The notes: generated by a model from the sequence alone, not told the origin. A stretch of 64,000 nt of DNA from Duganella sacchari (GCF_900143065.1 NZ_FRCX01000005.1:469350-533349), one strand, 5' to 3'; positions 9,259-17,827 are shown, counted from the stretch's first letter. Program-made: numbers and translations.

Positions 9259-9341
9259 ACGCATGAAAGCACGAAAAGCATGCGTCAATGCGAGTTTATC
9301 GGGCGAAAAAAAAACGGAGCACTGCCGGTACAGTACTCCGT
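9259..9341 (-). terminator. intrinsic terminator of the Ter operon (9306-9341) and adjacent inverted repeat
   Basis: Read on the minus strand, an 11-bp stem ACGGAGTACTG / CAGTGCTCCGT with one mismatch and a 6-nt loop (9314-9341) is followed directly by nine T (9306-9314), a strong Rho-independent terminator just 23 bp past the terZ-like stop. A second small inverted repeat, ACGCATG / CATGCGT at 9259-9285, lies beyond it. Nothing else is seen between 9179 and 9363. Confidence 0.85.
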
Positions 9342-9363
9342 TAAAGACACACAGCTGAAAATC

Positions 9364-9945
9364 TTATAAGTGGGTCGCAATCTGCGGCAGCAGATCATCA
9401 AAGGTGCGGCCATTGCCGTTCTCGCCGATGGCGTGCATCTTCCATTCGCCGTTGTGGCGGTAGACCTTGGCCATGATCTGCGCCGAGTGCGGACCTTGCA
9501 CCGACAGATTGAAACGCGCCACTTCGCGGCCATTCGCCGCGTCCAGCAGACGGCAGTACGCGTTCTCTACCTGCGCAAACGTCTGGCCGGTAAAGCTGTT
9601 CACCGTGAACACCAGGCTCTTGACGCTCGAAGGCACGGCGTTCAGATCGACATTGATCTGCTCATCGTCGCCATCGCCAGCGCCGGTGCGGTTGTCGCCC
9701 GTGTGCACAATGCTGCCATCCTTGCTCTTCAGCTGACGGAAGAAGATCACGTCCACCGGACGATGGCCTTCATCAAACATCACACAGGACGCATCCAGAT
9801 CGACCGCTTCGGTCTTGGCGCCAAAACCCAGGAAACCCTTGGACTTGATGGCATCCCAGCCCAGGCCCATCGTCACGCGGCCCAATGCGCCGCCAGCTTC
9901 CTTCTCCAGAGAGATCTTCTGGCCCTTGCTCAAATTGACTGACAT
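9364..9945 (-). CDS. TerD family protein, TerZ-like
   Basis: 193-residue cytosolic TerD-fold protein. The Ca2+-binding signature is intact: HTGDNRTGAGDGDDEQINVD at about residues 81-100. The insert KGFLGFGAK near residue 40, VNSFTGQTFAQVENAYCR and the late GRTFDDLLP favour the TerZ branch over TerD/TerE. These proteins belong to Ter stress modules giving resistance to tellurite, phages and membrane damage; the biochemical role is not settled, but they bind calcium and associate with membrane-side TerC. It is the last gene of the terC-terD-aim24-terZ operon and ends at a strong terminator. Gap to the upstream gene is 9 bp. Confidence 0.88.
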   Translation of the reverse strand: MSVNLSKGQKISLEKEAGGALGRVTMGLGWDAIKSKGFLGFGAKTEAVDLDASCVMFDEGHRPVDVIFFRQLKSKDGSIVHTGDNRTGAGDGDDEQINVDLNAVPSSVKSLVFTVNSFTGQTFAQVENAYCRLLDAANGREVARFNLSVQGPHSAQIMAKVYRHNGEWKMHAIGENGNGRTFDDLLPQIATHL

Positions 9946-9954
9946 AGTTACTCC

Positions 9955-10653
9955 TTATTGCGCGGATTGACGCAGCAGCCAGGCCTGGAACGAAGTGCTG
10001 TTACGCGAGCAAATCAGCGCCTTGCCTTTGCCCGAAAATCGCAGCACCATGCCCTCGCCGCTGGTCTGGCTGTTCACCAGATTGCTGAGGAATCCGCTAT
10101 TGCCGCCGGTGGTGACCGAGATCTCGTAGCGCAAAGCGCTATCCCAAGCCACCACATGCGAGTTATCGATAATGATGTCACGCCCCGGCTCCACCTCGAG
10201 CTGCGAGATGCCGCCGAAGCCGGACACCGCCACCTGACCGACGCCGCTGGTCTCGGTGATGAAAAAGCCGCCGCTTTGCGCGAACAGGGCATTGCCCAGG
10301 CTTTGCGTACGCACCTTGAGTTCCACGCCGGAAGTGGCGGCGACAAACGCGCCGTCACTGAGCATGTACTGCTGGTTGCCGACATCCAGCACCTGCATTG
10401 CACCCGGCAGGGTCGGCGCCAGCAGACAATCGCCACCGCCACGCACCGCCTCGATATGCTGCTGGAAGAAGGACTCGCCGTTGGCGAAGCGGCGCATGAT
10501 CGCTGCGCCGATGCCACCAGTGATCTTGCCCTTCAAGTCGAGCGCCGATTCCATCATCACCATCGCGTCCGATTCGCAGTAGATTTTTTCTCCCTGGCGC
10601 ATCGACACATGCAGGAATGGATCGACGTCACCAGTGATCGTAAATACAGGCAT
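9955..10653 (-). CDS. AIM24 family protein (TIGR00266-like)
   Basis: 232-residue beta-rich protein of the AIM24 family. It has the typical N-terminal MPVFTITGDVDPFLHV, FANGESFFQQHIEA and VEPGRDIIIDNSHVVAWD; families of this type form a trimeric-looking double beta-helix fold. Mitochondrial AIM24 affects MICOS and membrane organisation; bacterial members lack an established activity. There is no signal peptide or membrane helix. It is enclosed by two TerD-family genes with short gaps (9 and 24 bp), so it is expressed with them, which points to a role in the same membrane-stress response. This functional link is inference from context. Confidence 0.85.
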   Translation of the reverse strand: MPVFTITGDVDPFLHVSMRQGEKIYCESDAMVMMESALDLKGKITGGIGAAIMRRFANGESFFQQHIEAVRGGGDCLLAPTLPGAMQVLDVGNQQYMLSDGAFVAATSGVELKVRTQSLGNALFAQSGGFFITETSGVGQVAVSGFGGISQLEVEPGRDIIIDNSHVVAWDSALRYEISVTTGGNSGFLSNLVNSQTSGEGMVLRFSGKGKALICSRNSTSFQAWLLRQSAQ

Positions 10654-10677
10654 GATTGCGAGTCCTTTCCTGAATGA

Positions 10678-11253
10678 TTAAACGCCTACGCCGAACGAAC
10701 CAGCCAGAGGACCGAGACCGCCTTTAAAGCCCTGACCAACCGCCTTGAACTTCCAATCGCCACCGTTGCGATATACCTCGCCAAAGATCATGGCCGACTC
10801 GGTCGAGCTGTCTTCCGACAGGTCGTAGCGGGCGATTTCCGCATTGCTGCCAGCATTCACCGTGCGGATGAAAGCCTTCTGCACCATGCCGAAGTTCTGG
10901 CGGCGTGCATCGCCTTCGTGGATGGTGGCGCAGATCGCGATACGCTCCACATCGGCCGGCACCTTGGTCAGGTCAATGGTGACGGTTTCGTCGTCGCCAT
11001 CGCCGTCGCCGGTACGGTTGTCACCCGAGTGAGCCACCGACTGGTCGGTCGATTTAAGGTTGTTGTAGAAGATGAAGTCACTGTCGGTGCGGACCTTGCC
11101 GTCCACTTTCAACAGGAAGGCCGAGCCATCCAGGTCGAAAGCGTTACCGTCGGTTGCACGCACATCCCAACCCAGGCCGACCACGATCTTGGTCAGGCCA
11201 GGTGCTTCTTTGCTCAGATTGACGTTGCCGCCTTTTTGCAGACTGATTGCCAT
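10678..11253 (-). CDS. TerD family protein, TerD/TerE-like
   Basis: 191-residue TerD-fold protein: [19 protein letters not shown] at the start, [19 protein letters not shown], the calcium signature [20 protein letters not shown], and the closing [14 protein letters not shown] that characterises TerD and TerE. It is the second gene of the operon after the DUF475/TerC-like gene, with an 85-bp gap that holds a 12-bp hairpin. TerD and TerE cannot be told apart here by eye. Compared with the TerZ-like paralogue it lacks the FLGFG insertion, so the operon codes for two distinct TerD subtypes rather than a recent duplication. Confidence 0.9.
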   Translation of the reverse strand: MAISLQKGGNVNLSKEAPGLTKIVVGLGWDVRATDGNAFDLDGSAFLLKVDGKVRTDSDFIFYNNLKSTDQSVAHSGDNRTGDGDGDDETVTIDLTKVPADVERIAICATIHEGDARRQNFGMVQKAFIRTVNAGSNAEIARYDLSEDSSTESAMIFGEVYRNGGDWKFKAVGQGFKGGLGPLAGSFGVGV

Positions 11254-11298
11254 TTTTGATACTCCTTAAATGAAAACCGGACTTTGGGTACTACCAGG

Positions 11299-11332
11299 CG
11301 GCGAGCCGTTGTCCGTATAAAACGGCCCGCCG
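11299..11332 (-). other. inverted repeat between the TerC-like and TerD-like genes
   Basis: Arms of 12 bp (CGGCGAGCCGTT / AACGGCCCGCCG, one mismatch) with a 10-nt loop lie 7 bp after the DUF475 stop. No T-run follows on the minus strand, so it is more likely an RNA processing or stability element that sets the ratio of membrane protein to TerD than a terminator. Confidence 0.5.
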
Positions 11333-11338
11333 GATTCT

Positions 11339-12394
11339 TTACGCTGCTGCGATAGCAGCCGTGGCTTCCTGCTTGCGGCGGTGACGTATGGACGACCACA
11401 CCGACGCTCCGATAAACGCCACACCAATCAAGCCAGTGAAGATCTCAGGCACATGAAACTTCATGCTTGCCAACATGATCGCGGCCAGAATACCGATCGC
11501 GTAGTGGGCGCCGTGTTCCAGGTACAGGAACTGGTCGAGCGTGCCCTTCTTCACCAGATAAATCGTCATCGAGCGGACAAACATCGCGCCAATCGCCAGG
11601 CCCAGCATGATGATCACAACGTCCGTGGTAATCGCAAACGCGCCAATCACACCATCGAAACTGAACGAGGCATCCAGCACTTCCAGGTACAGGAAGCCGC
11701 CAATACCACCCTTCTTGACCATGTCGCCGACGTTGCCGCCGCCTTCTTCTTCCTTCTCCAGCAGGCTGCTGATACCGTCAACACCGACGTAGATCAGAAT
11801 GCCCCACAGACCCGAGATCAGCACCACCAGCTTCTGGCCTTCGCTGACCAGACCCATACAGCCCAGCAGCACGCCCAGCGCGATCATCACGGAGATCGAG
11901 GACATCTTGCCCAGCGAGCCCAGTTTCTTCTCGAAGTTACCCAGCCAGTGGGTTTCCTTCTCGTGGTCCAGCAGGAAGTTCAGGAACACCAGCAGCAGGA
12001 ACATGCCGCCGAATGCCGCCACTTCAGCGTGGTGATTCGTCAGGTGCATCGAATACGTTTTCGGATCATTCAAGGCCAGCGTCCACACATCCATGATGCT
12101 GATGTCAGCGGCCACCGCCACAATCACCAGCGGGAAGATCAGCCGCATACCGAACACCGCGATGATGATGCCGACGCCAAGGAACAGCTTCTGCCAGTAC
12201 TCGTCCCAGTTCTTCAATACCGAGGCGTTGACCACCGCGTTATCGAAGGACAGCGAGACCTCCATCGCCGCCAGGATCAGCGCGATACCAAAGGCGGACA
12301 GCGCCCCACCCCACCCTGCCAGTGCATAGCCCCACCAGCCAGCCACCGCAAGGCAGATAAAGCTGACGAGGAAAGAAATTCTGAAATGCTTCAT
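11339..12394 (-). CDS. DUF475 / TerC-like integral membrane protein
   Basis: 351-residue polytopic inner-membrane protein with about nine hydrophobic helices. The family hallmark is the pair of intramembrane acidic motifs AMEVSLSFDNAVVNASVL (about residue 45) and LEVLDASFSFDGVIGAFAIT (about residue 240), equivalent to the metal-ion-pathway residues of TerC-type transporters. A charged cytosolic loop, LLEKEEEGGGN, precedes the second repeat. It is the first gene of the Ter operon, divergent from an nhaR-like regulator across 102 bp. TerC relatives act in manganese efflux and in anchoring TerD proteins; which applies here is not known. The Ala-rich C-terminal tail is probably unstructured. Confidence 0.88.
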   Translation of the reverse strand: MKHFRISFLVSFICLAVAGWWGYALAGWGGALSAFGIALILAAMEVSLSFDNAVVNASVLKNWDEYWQKLFLGVGIIIAVFGMRLIFPLVIVAVAADISIMDVWTLALNDPKTYSMHLTNHHAEVAAFGGMFLLLVFLNFLLDHEKETHWLGNFEKKLGSLGKMSSISVMIALGVLLGCMGLVSEGQKLVVLISGLWGILIYVGVDGISSLLEKEEEGGGNVGDMVKKGGIGGFLYLEVLDASFSFDGVIGAFAITTDVVIIMLGLAIGAMFVRSMTIYLVKKGTLDQFLYLEHGAHYAIGILAAIMLASMKFHVPEIFTGLIGVAFIGASVWSSIRHRRKQEATAAIAAA

Positions 12395-12469
12395 CGTTTT
12401 CTCTCGTAGTTATTAATCGATGCAACGCAGTGTAAAGAAATCCGACATTTTGAAAAATAGAAGATAATT

Positions 12470-12482
12470 GAAGTATTACTTC
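12470..12482. promoter_or_regulatory. short palindrome before the nhaR-like gene
   Basis: GAAGTATTACTTC is a perfect 5-bp-arm palindrome in the AT-rich 102-bp divergent region, 14 bp before the nhaR start. It may be the binding site of the LysR protein itself, controlling both nhaR and the Ter operon. Short sites of this kind occur by chance, so support is modest. Confidence 0.35.
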
Positions 12483-12496
12483 GTAAAAAACGAACC

Positions 12497-13399
12497 ATGA
12501 AAAACAGCACACTGAACTTTCGTCACCTGTACTTCTTCTGGATGGTGGCCAAGGAAGGCGGCGTCACACGTGCTGCCGAGCGTCTCGGCCTGGCCGTGCA
12601 AACCATCAGCATGCAGCTGGCATCGCTGGAGCAATCGATTGGAAAACAGCTGCTGGAACCGCAAGGGCGCCGCCTCGTCCCCACTGAAGCGGGCAGAAAG
12701 GCGCTGAGCTATTGCGACCAGATCTTCCTGCTGGGCGAACAGTTGCAGGACGCACTGGAAGAAGCGGATAACGGCAAGATGCGCCTCACTGTCGGCATCT
12801 CCGACTCGCTGCCCAAGCTGATCGCCTACCGCCTGCTGCAAGCCACCCAGATCATGGACACGCAGGTGCGCCTGGTCTGCATGGAAGACGAATTTGAAAA
12901 CCTGCTGGCCGACCTGGCGCTGGGCAAGCTGGACGTCGTACTGACCGACCGCACCGTGCGCGCAGGCGGCAGCCTCAAGGTATTCAGCCACCTGCTGGGT
13001 GAAAGCGACATGAAATTGTTTGGCGTACCGCGCCTGGCGCGCAAATACCGCCGCAACTTTCCAGAGAGCCTGCACGGTGCGCCACTGCTGCTCCCGACCC
13101 GCAACAACGCTCTGCGCGGCCGCATCGACGCCTGGCTGGTCGAGCGTAAAGTACGGCCCGAAATCGTTGCCGAGTTTGAAGACAACGCCATGCTCAACAC
13201 CTTCGGACGCAACGGCCTGGGCTTGTTCTTCGCACCCTCCGCACTGGCGCAGGACATCGAAGACCAGTTCGGCGCCGTTCTGGTCGGCGATGCGCCCGAA
13301 TTGCGCGAGCACTTCTACGCCATCTCCAACGCCCGCAAAATCACTCACCCGGCAATTGAAGCCATCCTCAACGCAGTCCACTCCGGCCTCTTCGCCTAA
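12497..13399 (+). CDS. nhaR: LysR family regulator, NhaR-like
   Basis: 300-residue LysR regulator. The N-terminal MKNSTLNFRHLYFFWMVAKE followed by GVTRAAERLGLAVQTISMQL and LEQSIGKQLLEPQGRRLVPTEAGR is the NhaR form of the LysR helix-turn-helix, which characteristically begins with LNYxHLYYFWxVAKEG. NhaR in enterobacteria activates the nhaA sodium/proton antiporter and osmotic genes in response to Na+. No nhaA is near; the divergent neighbour is the DUF475/TerC-like operon, so this copy probably controls the Ter genes and the sensed signal may be an ion. The effector domain covers residues 93-300. Confidence 0.82.
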   Translation: MKNSTLNFRHLYFFWMVAKEGGVTRAAERLGLAVQTISMQLASLEQSIGKQLLEPQGRRLVPTEAGRKALSYCDQIFLLGEQLQDALEEADNGKMRLTVGISDSLPKLIAYRLLQATQIMDTQVRLVCMEDEFENLLADLALGKLDVVLTDRTVRAGGSLKVFSHLLGESDMKLFGVPRLARKYRRNFPESLHGAPLLLPTRNNALRGRIDAWLVERKVRPEIVAEFEDNAMLNTFGRNGLGLFFAPSALAQDIEDQFGAVLVGDAPELREHFYAISNARKITHPAIEAILNAVHSGLFA

Positions 13400-13501
13400 C
13401 TCGCTGGTTTCTCGCAGGAAAAATAGTCGAATTTGCGCTGTATTCGTGCTGAGTCGTTTAAGATGCGGGTTTCAATTACGGAAAACCGCCGCTCGGCCCC
13501 T

Positions 13502-14839
13502 ATGCAAAACTTCCTGCTTGTCGTTCTCGCCATCTTTCTGGTGGCGTTGAATGGTTTCTTCGTCGCTGCCGAATTTGGCATCGTCACTCTGCGAAAAACG
13601 CGCGTGCGCGCCATCGCCAAGACACAGGGACTCAAGGGGCGCATCCTCGGCAAGGTGCACGGCGAGCTGGACGCTTATCTGTCCGCTTGCCAGCTGGGTA
13701 TTACGCTGGCCTCGCTGGGCCTGGGCTGGGTCGGTGAACCGGCCTTTGCCGGCCTGCTGGAACCACTGCTGACGCTGGTTGGCATCACGTCGCCCGAGCT
13801 GGTGCACGGCATCGCTTTCGTGTTTGCATTTGGTGTCATCTCGTTCCTGCACATCGTGGTCGGCGAACTGGCGCCCAAGTCGCTGGCGATCCGTATGCCG
13901 GAAGTGATCGGCCTGTGGTCCGCGCTGCCGCTGTATGGTTTCTACTGGGCCATGTACCCGTTCATCTATCTGCTCAACGCCAGCGCCAATATGGTGCTCG
14001 GCCTGGCTGGCCTGGCGGGCAAGGGCAGCCACGACAGCCATTACTCCGTCGAAGAACTCAAGCTGATACTGCGTACCAGCCAGCCTGGCGAGAAGTTCAA
14101 CCAGGACGAACGCAACATCCTGGCCCATTCGCTCGATTTCAGCGATCTGTCCGTCTCCGACCTGATGCGTCCGATTAATGAGGTTATCAGCCTGAGTGCC
14201 AGCCGCTCGCTCAAGGACAACCTGGACGCGATGCTGCGCAACCGCTTCAGCCGCTACCCGTATTACGACAAGGATGGCGACACCGTGCTGGGCGTGGTGC
14301 ACTTGAAAGATTTATTCTTTGCCATGCAGTCCGGCAAACCAATCACCGACCTGATTCCGTTCCTGCGGCCGGTGGAAACGATTTCCGCGCGCACCCCGGC
14401 GCTGGAGCAGTTCCGCCGCTTCCGCGACGGCGCGCCGCACTTTGCGATGATTGGCGAAAAAGGCAAGCGCCCGCTGGGCTTCGTCACGCTGGACAATCTG
14501 CTGGGCGCCATGGTCGGCGAGATCCACGACGAGTTCCGCCTCAACGAGAACGACTGGCTCAAGCAGCCGGACGGCACGCTGATCGGCAAAGCCAGCCTGC
14601 CGATCTTCTCGCTGGAACGCACGTTGGGCATCGATATAGAAAATGAAGAACTGGGCCTGGAAGAGGTAGAATCGGTAGGCGGCCTGATTATGCTGAAACT
14701 GGGCGATATCCCGAAACAGGGGCAACGCATCAGCTTCCGCGGTTTTGATATCGTCGCCAAGAAAATGAACGGTCCGCGCATTCTGCTGGTCAAGGTGATC
14801 CCGAAAGACGATACCGAGGATAACGCCGACCAGGACTGA
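13502..14839 (+). CDS. CorC/HlyC-type (CNNM, DUF21) membrane protein with CBS pair
   Basis: 445-residue inner-membrane protein. The N-terminal DUF21/CNNM region (about residues 1-190) has four hydrophobic segments, beginning FLLVVLAIFLVALNGFFVAA. A tandem CBS module follows (about 215-330; PINEVISLSASRSLKDNLD, KDGDTVLGVVHLKDLFF) and a C-terminal CorC_HlyC transporter-associated domain (about 360-435). Relatives mediate Mg2+ or Co2+ export; older annotation calls them hemolysins. I chose ATG 13502, at the natural start of the first helix; an in-frame ATG at 13463 would add 13 charged residues, and neither has a strong ribosome binding site. A GGCGCC hairpin at 14842-14857 sits just after the stop. 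Confidence 0.87.
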   Translation: MQNFLLVVLAIFLVALNGFFVAAEFGIVTLRKTRVRAIAKTQGLKGRILGKVHGELDAYLSACQLGITLASLGLGWVGEPAFAGLLEPLLTLVGITSPELVHGIAFVFAFGVISFLHIVVGELAPKSLAIRMPEVIGLWSALPLYGFYWAMYPFIYLLNASANMVLGLAGLAGKGSHDSHYSVEELKLILRTSQPGEKFNQDERNILAHSLDFSDLSVSDLMRPINEVISLSASRSLKDNLDAMLRNRFSRYPYYDKDGDTVLGVVHLKDLFFAMQSGKPITDLIPFLRPVETISARTPALEQFRRFRDGAPHFAMIGEKGKRPLGFVTLDNLLGAMVGEIHDEFRLNENDWLKQPDGTLIGKASLPIFSLERTLGIDIENEELGLEEVESVGGLIMLKLGDIPKQGQRISFRGFDIVAKKMNGPRILLVKVIPKDDTEDNADQD

Positions 14840-14868
14840 CCGGCGCCCTGGGGCGCCAGGGAGGAGTT

Positions 14869-15663
14869 ATGCTAGTCCGGCTTATCCTGTGCAGCGCCCT
14901 GCTCGGCCTGGGCGGTGCCGCCGCCGCGGAAAACTGCGGCCACCTGCGCAGCGCCTTCTACGAATACGGCGCGTTCTACTACAAGGCTGCCGACGGCAGC
15001 TGGACCGGCATCGACAAGGATGTCGTCGATGAGGTGGCGCGCCGCATGGGCTGCGTCATCGAAGCGTCTACCGATTCCCGCGTCCGCATCTGGGCTGGCC
15101 TGGTCGCGGGCAGTCTCGACATGTCGGTATCCGCCATGGCGACACCGGACCGGGAAAAATTCGCGCGCGTGGTCCCCTACATCGCCGAACACAATTACGT
15201 GCTGCTGCACAAGGACGTCAGTGACAGCGTCCGCAGCATGGACGATTTCCTGGCCGATCCCAGTATCAAAATCGGCGTCATCAAGTCCTTCCGCCACGGC
15301 AAAGTCTACGACGCCTGGCTGGACCGCTTGCGCGCGCAAGGACGCGTTTACGAAGCGCCGGACTACCCTGCCCTGCTGCGCCTGTTCAAAGTGGGACGGG
15401 TACAGGCCATGATGGCGCTCAGCGTCGGCTGGTATCCGCTGGTCAAGCATCAGCAGGTGGCGGGCAGCTACCGTGTCATGGACTGGTCGCCGCAGAAGGA
15501 AGCGCTGGTGGGTGGACTGATCCTGTCACGTCAGCGCGTGGATGCAGCGATGGCCGCGCGCTTCAGCCAGACCATCCGCGCCATGCGCGAAGACGGCACG
15601 CTGAAGCGCATCTTTGAACGTCACCTCGATCCCGAACTGGCGGCCAGACTCATCAACTTTTAA
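14869..15663 (+). CDS. periplasmic solute-binding protein, family 3 (amino-acid type)
   Basis: 264 residues with a signal peptide of about 20 residues (MLVRLILCSALLGLGGAAAA, cleavage before ENCG). The rest is an SBP_bac_3 fold: AADGSWTGIDKDVVDEVARR, the conserved SLDMSVSAMATPDREKFARV and a second lobe from about residue 115. There is no adjacent ABC permease or ATPase gene, so it is an orphan binding protein that either uses a shared transporter or acts as a sensor. Ribosome binding site GGGAGGAG is 4 bases before ATG. The gene ends convergently with the AI-2E transporter gene, the two stop codons overlapping. Confidence 0.85.
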   Translation: MLVRLILCSALLGLGGAAAAENCGHLRSAFYEYGAFYYKAADGSWTGIDKDVVDEVARRMGCVIEASTDSRVRIWAGLVAGSLDMSVSAMATPDREKFARVVPYIAEHNYVLLHKDVSDSVRSMDDFLADPSIKIGVIKSFRHGKVYDAWLDRLRAQGRVYEAPDYPALLRLFKVGRVQAMMALSVGWYPLVKHQQVAGSYRVMDWSPQKEALVGGLILSRQRVDAAMAARFSQTIRAMREDGTLKRIFERHLDPELAARLINF

Positions 15664-16712
15664 AGCGCGTTGCCAGTCCAGTTGCGCAGCAGGCCAAGGC
15701 CCACTGCCAGCAGGGTCGGGCCAATGAACAGGCCGACGAAACCAAACGCCAGCACGCCGCCCATCACGCCCAGCAGCACCAGGATGAATGGCAAGCTGGA
15801 GCCGCGCGAAATCAGCACCGGCTTGACCACGTTGTCGACGCCGCTGATGACAAACATTCCCCACACAAACATGAAGATAGCCCAACCGGTGCTGCCCTGG
15901 TTGAACAGCCAGATGGTCGCACCGCCCCAGATCAGTGGTGGACCAACCGGTATCAGCGAGAACAGGAAAGTGGCCACCGACAGCAGCGCCACGGCCGGCA
16001 CGCCGGCAATCAGGAAACCAATCGCCGCCACCACCGCCTGCGCCAGCGCGGTGCCCAGCAAGCCATACATCACGCCGCGCACAGTGCGGCTGACGGTATC
16101 GGCCACGGTCACGCTTTGTTCGCCAATCAGCTTGTTCATGCCGGTGGCCAGTGCCTGCAACATGGCCTGGCCGTCGCGGTACAGGAAGAAGCTGACAAAC
16201 ACCGCCAAGCTGACCTGCGCCACGCCACTGCCCAGCACCATGCCGCCGCCCAGCAACAAACGGCGCGCCGGTTCCAGCAAATTCTTGGCCACGTTCATGA
16301 GCTCTTCGCGGCTGTGCAGCAGCTTGCCCAGATAAGTGTAAGCCGCCTCCCCCACTACCGGAATATCCTTCAGCCAGGCCGGTGGATCGAGCGTGCCGCT
16401 GCCCAGGCCGTCCTTGATCTGGTCATAGAAGTCGGAAGCGTTGCCGGCGATATTCCACGTCACCAGCGCCAGCGGCACGATGATGAGCAAGGTCAGGCCC
16501 ACGCTCATCACCAGCGCGGCAAGCGTGCGGCGCTGCCTGAGTTTGCCGAGCAGGCGCAGGTACAGCGGCCAGCTGGAAATCGTAATGGCTGCGGCAAACA
16601 AGATCGCCGCCAGGAACGGCCGCAGCACAATCAGGCAGCCGATCACCAGCAGGATCACGGCGGCAAGGCGGGTAAAAGGCTGGAAGCGCTGTTGCATGCG
16701 TTGTCCGATCAT
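15660..16712 (-). CDS. AI-2E family transporter (PerM/YdiK type)
   Basis: 350-residue inner-membrane protein with about seven to eight helices, starting after a short basic tail (FTRLAAVILLVIGCLIVLRPF). The C-terminal half, from about residue 205, carries the conserved LIAGVPAVALLSVATFLFSLIPVGPPLIWGG stretch in two helices and, near the end, GLFIGPTLLAVGLGLLRNW. Family members have been proposed as autoinducer-2 exporters or Na+/H+ antiporters, so the substrate is uncertain. Its ATG overlaps the stop of the upstream sco gene (ATGA), implying translational coupling in the fkpA-sco-perM run. Confidence 0.88.
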   Translation of the reverse strand: MIGQRMQQRFQPFTRLAAVILLVIGCLIVLRPFLAAILFAAAITISSWPLYLRLLGKLRQRRTLAALVMSVGLTLLIIVPLALVTWNIAGNASDFYDQIKDGLGSGTLDPPAWLKDIPVVGEAAYTYLGKLLHSREELMNVAKNLLEPARRLLLGGGMVLGSGVAQVSLAVFVSFFLYRDGQAMLQALATGMNKLIGEQSVTVADTVSRTVRGVMYGLLGTALAQAVVAAIGFLIAGVPAVALLSVATFLFSLIPVGPPLIWGGATIWLFNQGSTGWAIFMFVWGMFVISGVDNVVKPVLISRGSSLPFILVLLGVMGGVLAFGFVGLFIGPTLLAVGLGLLRNWTGNAL

Positions 16713-17290
16713 GAGAGCAGCAGTTTAAGATCCTGAACCGTGATAGACACTGGCTGGCCTGGACGGATCAGCAGGCGTATCTTGCCCTGCTTGTCGAACA
16801 CATAGCTGGCGGCGGTGTGGTCCATCGAATAGCTGCGCGGATCCTTGCCTGGCACCTTGCTGTACATGACCTTGAACTCTTTGCCCACGGCAGCAGTCTG
16901 TTCCGGCGTGCCATACAGCCCCAGGAAGCGCTTGTCGAACACCGGCACATACTCCGCCAGCAGCTGTTGCGTATCGCGCTCAGGATCGACCGTCACAAAC
17001 AGCACTTGCACCTGGTCGGCCTGCGGACCGAGCGTCTTCATGATTTCCGACATCTCGGCCATGGTCGTCGGGCACACATCCGGGCATTGGGTATAGCCGA
17101 AGAACATGATGACCACCTTGCCTTTGAAGTCGGCCATGGTGCGCGGCTTGCCGTTATGGTCGGTCAGCGCGAAGTCCTTGCCGAACGATGCACCGGTGAG
17201 ATCGGTGCTCTTGAACGCCGGCGCCGGTTTCTCGCTACAGCCTGCCAGCAGCGCCAATGCGATCAAGGCAAAAGCAAAGAGTTTTTTCAT
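16709..17290 (-). CDS. SCO1/SenC family copper chaperone lipoprotein
   Basis: 193-residue periplasmic thioredoxin-fold lipoprotein. The signal peptide ends at lipobox LLAGC (Cys19). The copper site is complete: CPDVCP at about residues 73-78 and the distal His in MDHTAAS at about 157. SCO proteins deliver copper to the CuA centre of cytochrome oxidase subunit II or keep its cysteines reduced, which fits the oxidase genes 1.6 kb upstream. It is 3 bp behind the FKBP gene and overlaps the AI-2E gene by 4 bp. In related organisms sco usually follows ctaB directly; here about 1.5 kb lies in between. Confidence 0.93.
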   Translation of the reverse strand: MKKLFAFALIALALLAGCSEKPAPAFKSTDLTGASFGKDFALTDHNGKPRTMADFKGKVVIMFFGYTQCPDVCPTTMAEMSEIMKTLGPQADQVQVLFVTVDPERDTQQLLAEYVPVFDKRFLGLYGTPEQTAAVGKEFKVMYSKVPGKDPRSYSMDHTAASYVFDKQGKIRLLIRPGQPVSITVQDLKLLLS

Positions 17291-17293
17291 GGC

Positions 17294-17749
17294 TTAGCGT
17301 ACGTCCAGCAGTTCAACGTCAAAGATCAGCGTGGCGTTGGGCGGGATCGGACCGATGCCATTATCGCCGTAGCCCAGGCTTGGCGGTACGATCAGGGTAC
17401 GCTTGCCGCCGACTTTCATGCCCTGCACGCCATCGTCCCAGCCCTTGATGACCTGACCGCCGCCAAGCGGGAAGCTGAACGGCGCACGGCCAATCGAAGA
17501 ATCGAACTGCGCGCCATGCTGCTGCGGCGCATCTGGCACATACAGCCAGCCCGTGTAGTTCACCACCGCCTCCGTCCCTGCCACGGCTTCCTTGCCGGTA
17601 CCCACTACCGTATCGGTCTTCTGCAGGACCGCCACCGAGGCTGAGGCTGAGGCTGAGGCCGAGGCCGAGGCCTGCTGCGGCGTCTTCGCGCGCTCACAGC
17701 CAGCCAGTAGGGAAACCGAAATCAATGCCAGGGCGAGAACTTTTTTCAT
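17294..17749 (-). CDS. FKBP-type peptidyl-prolyl isomerase lipoprotein
   Basis: 151-residue protein with lipoprotein signal [18 protein letters not shown], a low-complexity linker of six Ala-Ser repeats at about residues 28-39, and one FKBP domain to the C-terminus ([70 protein letters not shown]). Active-site aromatic and Asp residues (Tyr in NYTGWL, FDSS, GYGD) are conserved, so the isomerase should be active in the periplasm. ATG 17749 is chosen because the signal peptide starts there; in-frame upstream ATG 17827 would disrupt it. A sigma-70-like promoter lies just upstream. It is followed by sco after 3 bp and may assist folding of periplasmic oxidase domains. Confidence 0.92.
   Translation of the reverse strand: MKKVLALALISVSLLAGCERAKTPQQASASASASASASVAVLQKTDTVVGTGKEAVAGTEAVVNYTGWLYVPDAPQQHGAQFDSSIGRAPFSFPLGGGQVIKGWDDGVQGMKVGGKRTLIVPPSLGYGDNGIGPIPPNATLIFDVELLDVR
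17637..17672. repeat. hexanucleotide tandem repeat in the FKBP linker
   Basis: Six head-to-tail GAGGCY units, three GAGGCT then three GAGGCC, encode (Ala-Ser)6 on the minus strand. The unit is a multiple of three, so slippage would change linker length without breaking the frame. Confidence 0.9.
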
Positions 17750-17798
17750 CAGTGTGTGTCTTTCAGGTGAACTTGTTTTTGCTTGAGACAATCTAAGC

Positions 17799-17827
17799 AA
17801 TATGTCGCCATTATCAACGATTGCCAA
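17799..17827 (-). promoter_or_regulatory. candidate sigma-70 promoter for the FKBP-sco-perM unit
   Basis: On the minus strand TTGGCA (17827-17822, five of six to consensus) and CATATT (17804-17799, four of six) are separated by exactly 17 bp and lie about 50 bp before the FKBP start. It is the best promoter-like pair in this intergenic region. Confidence 0.5.
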
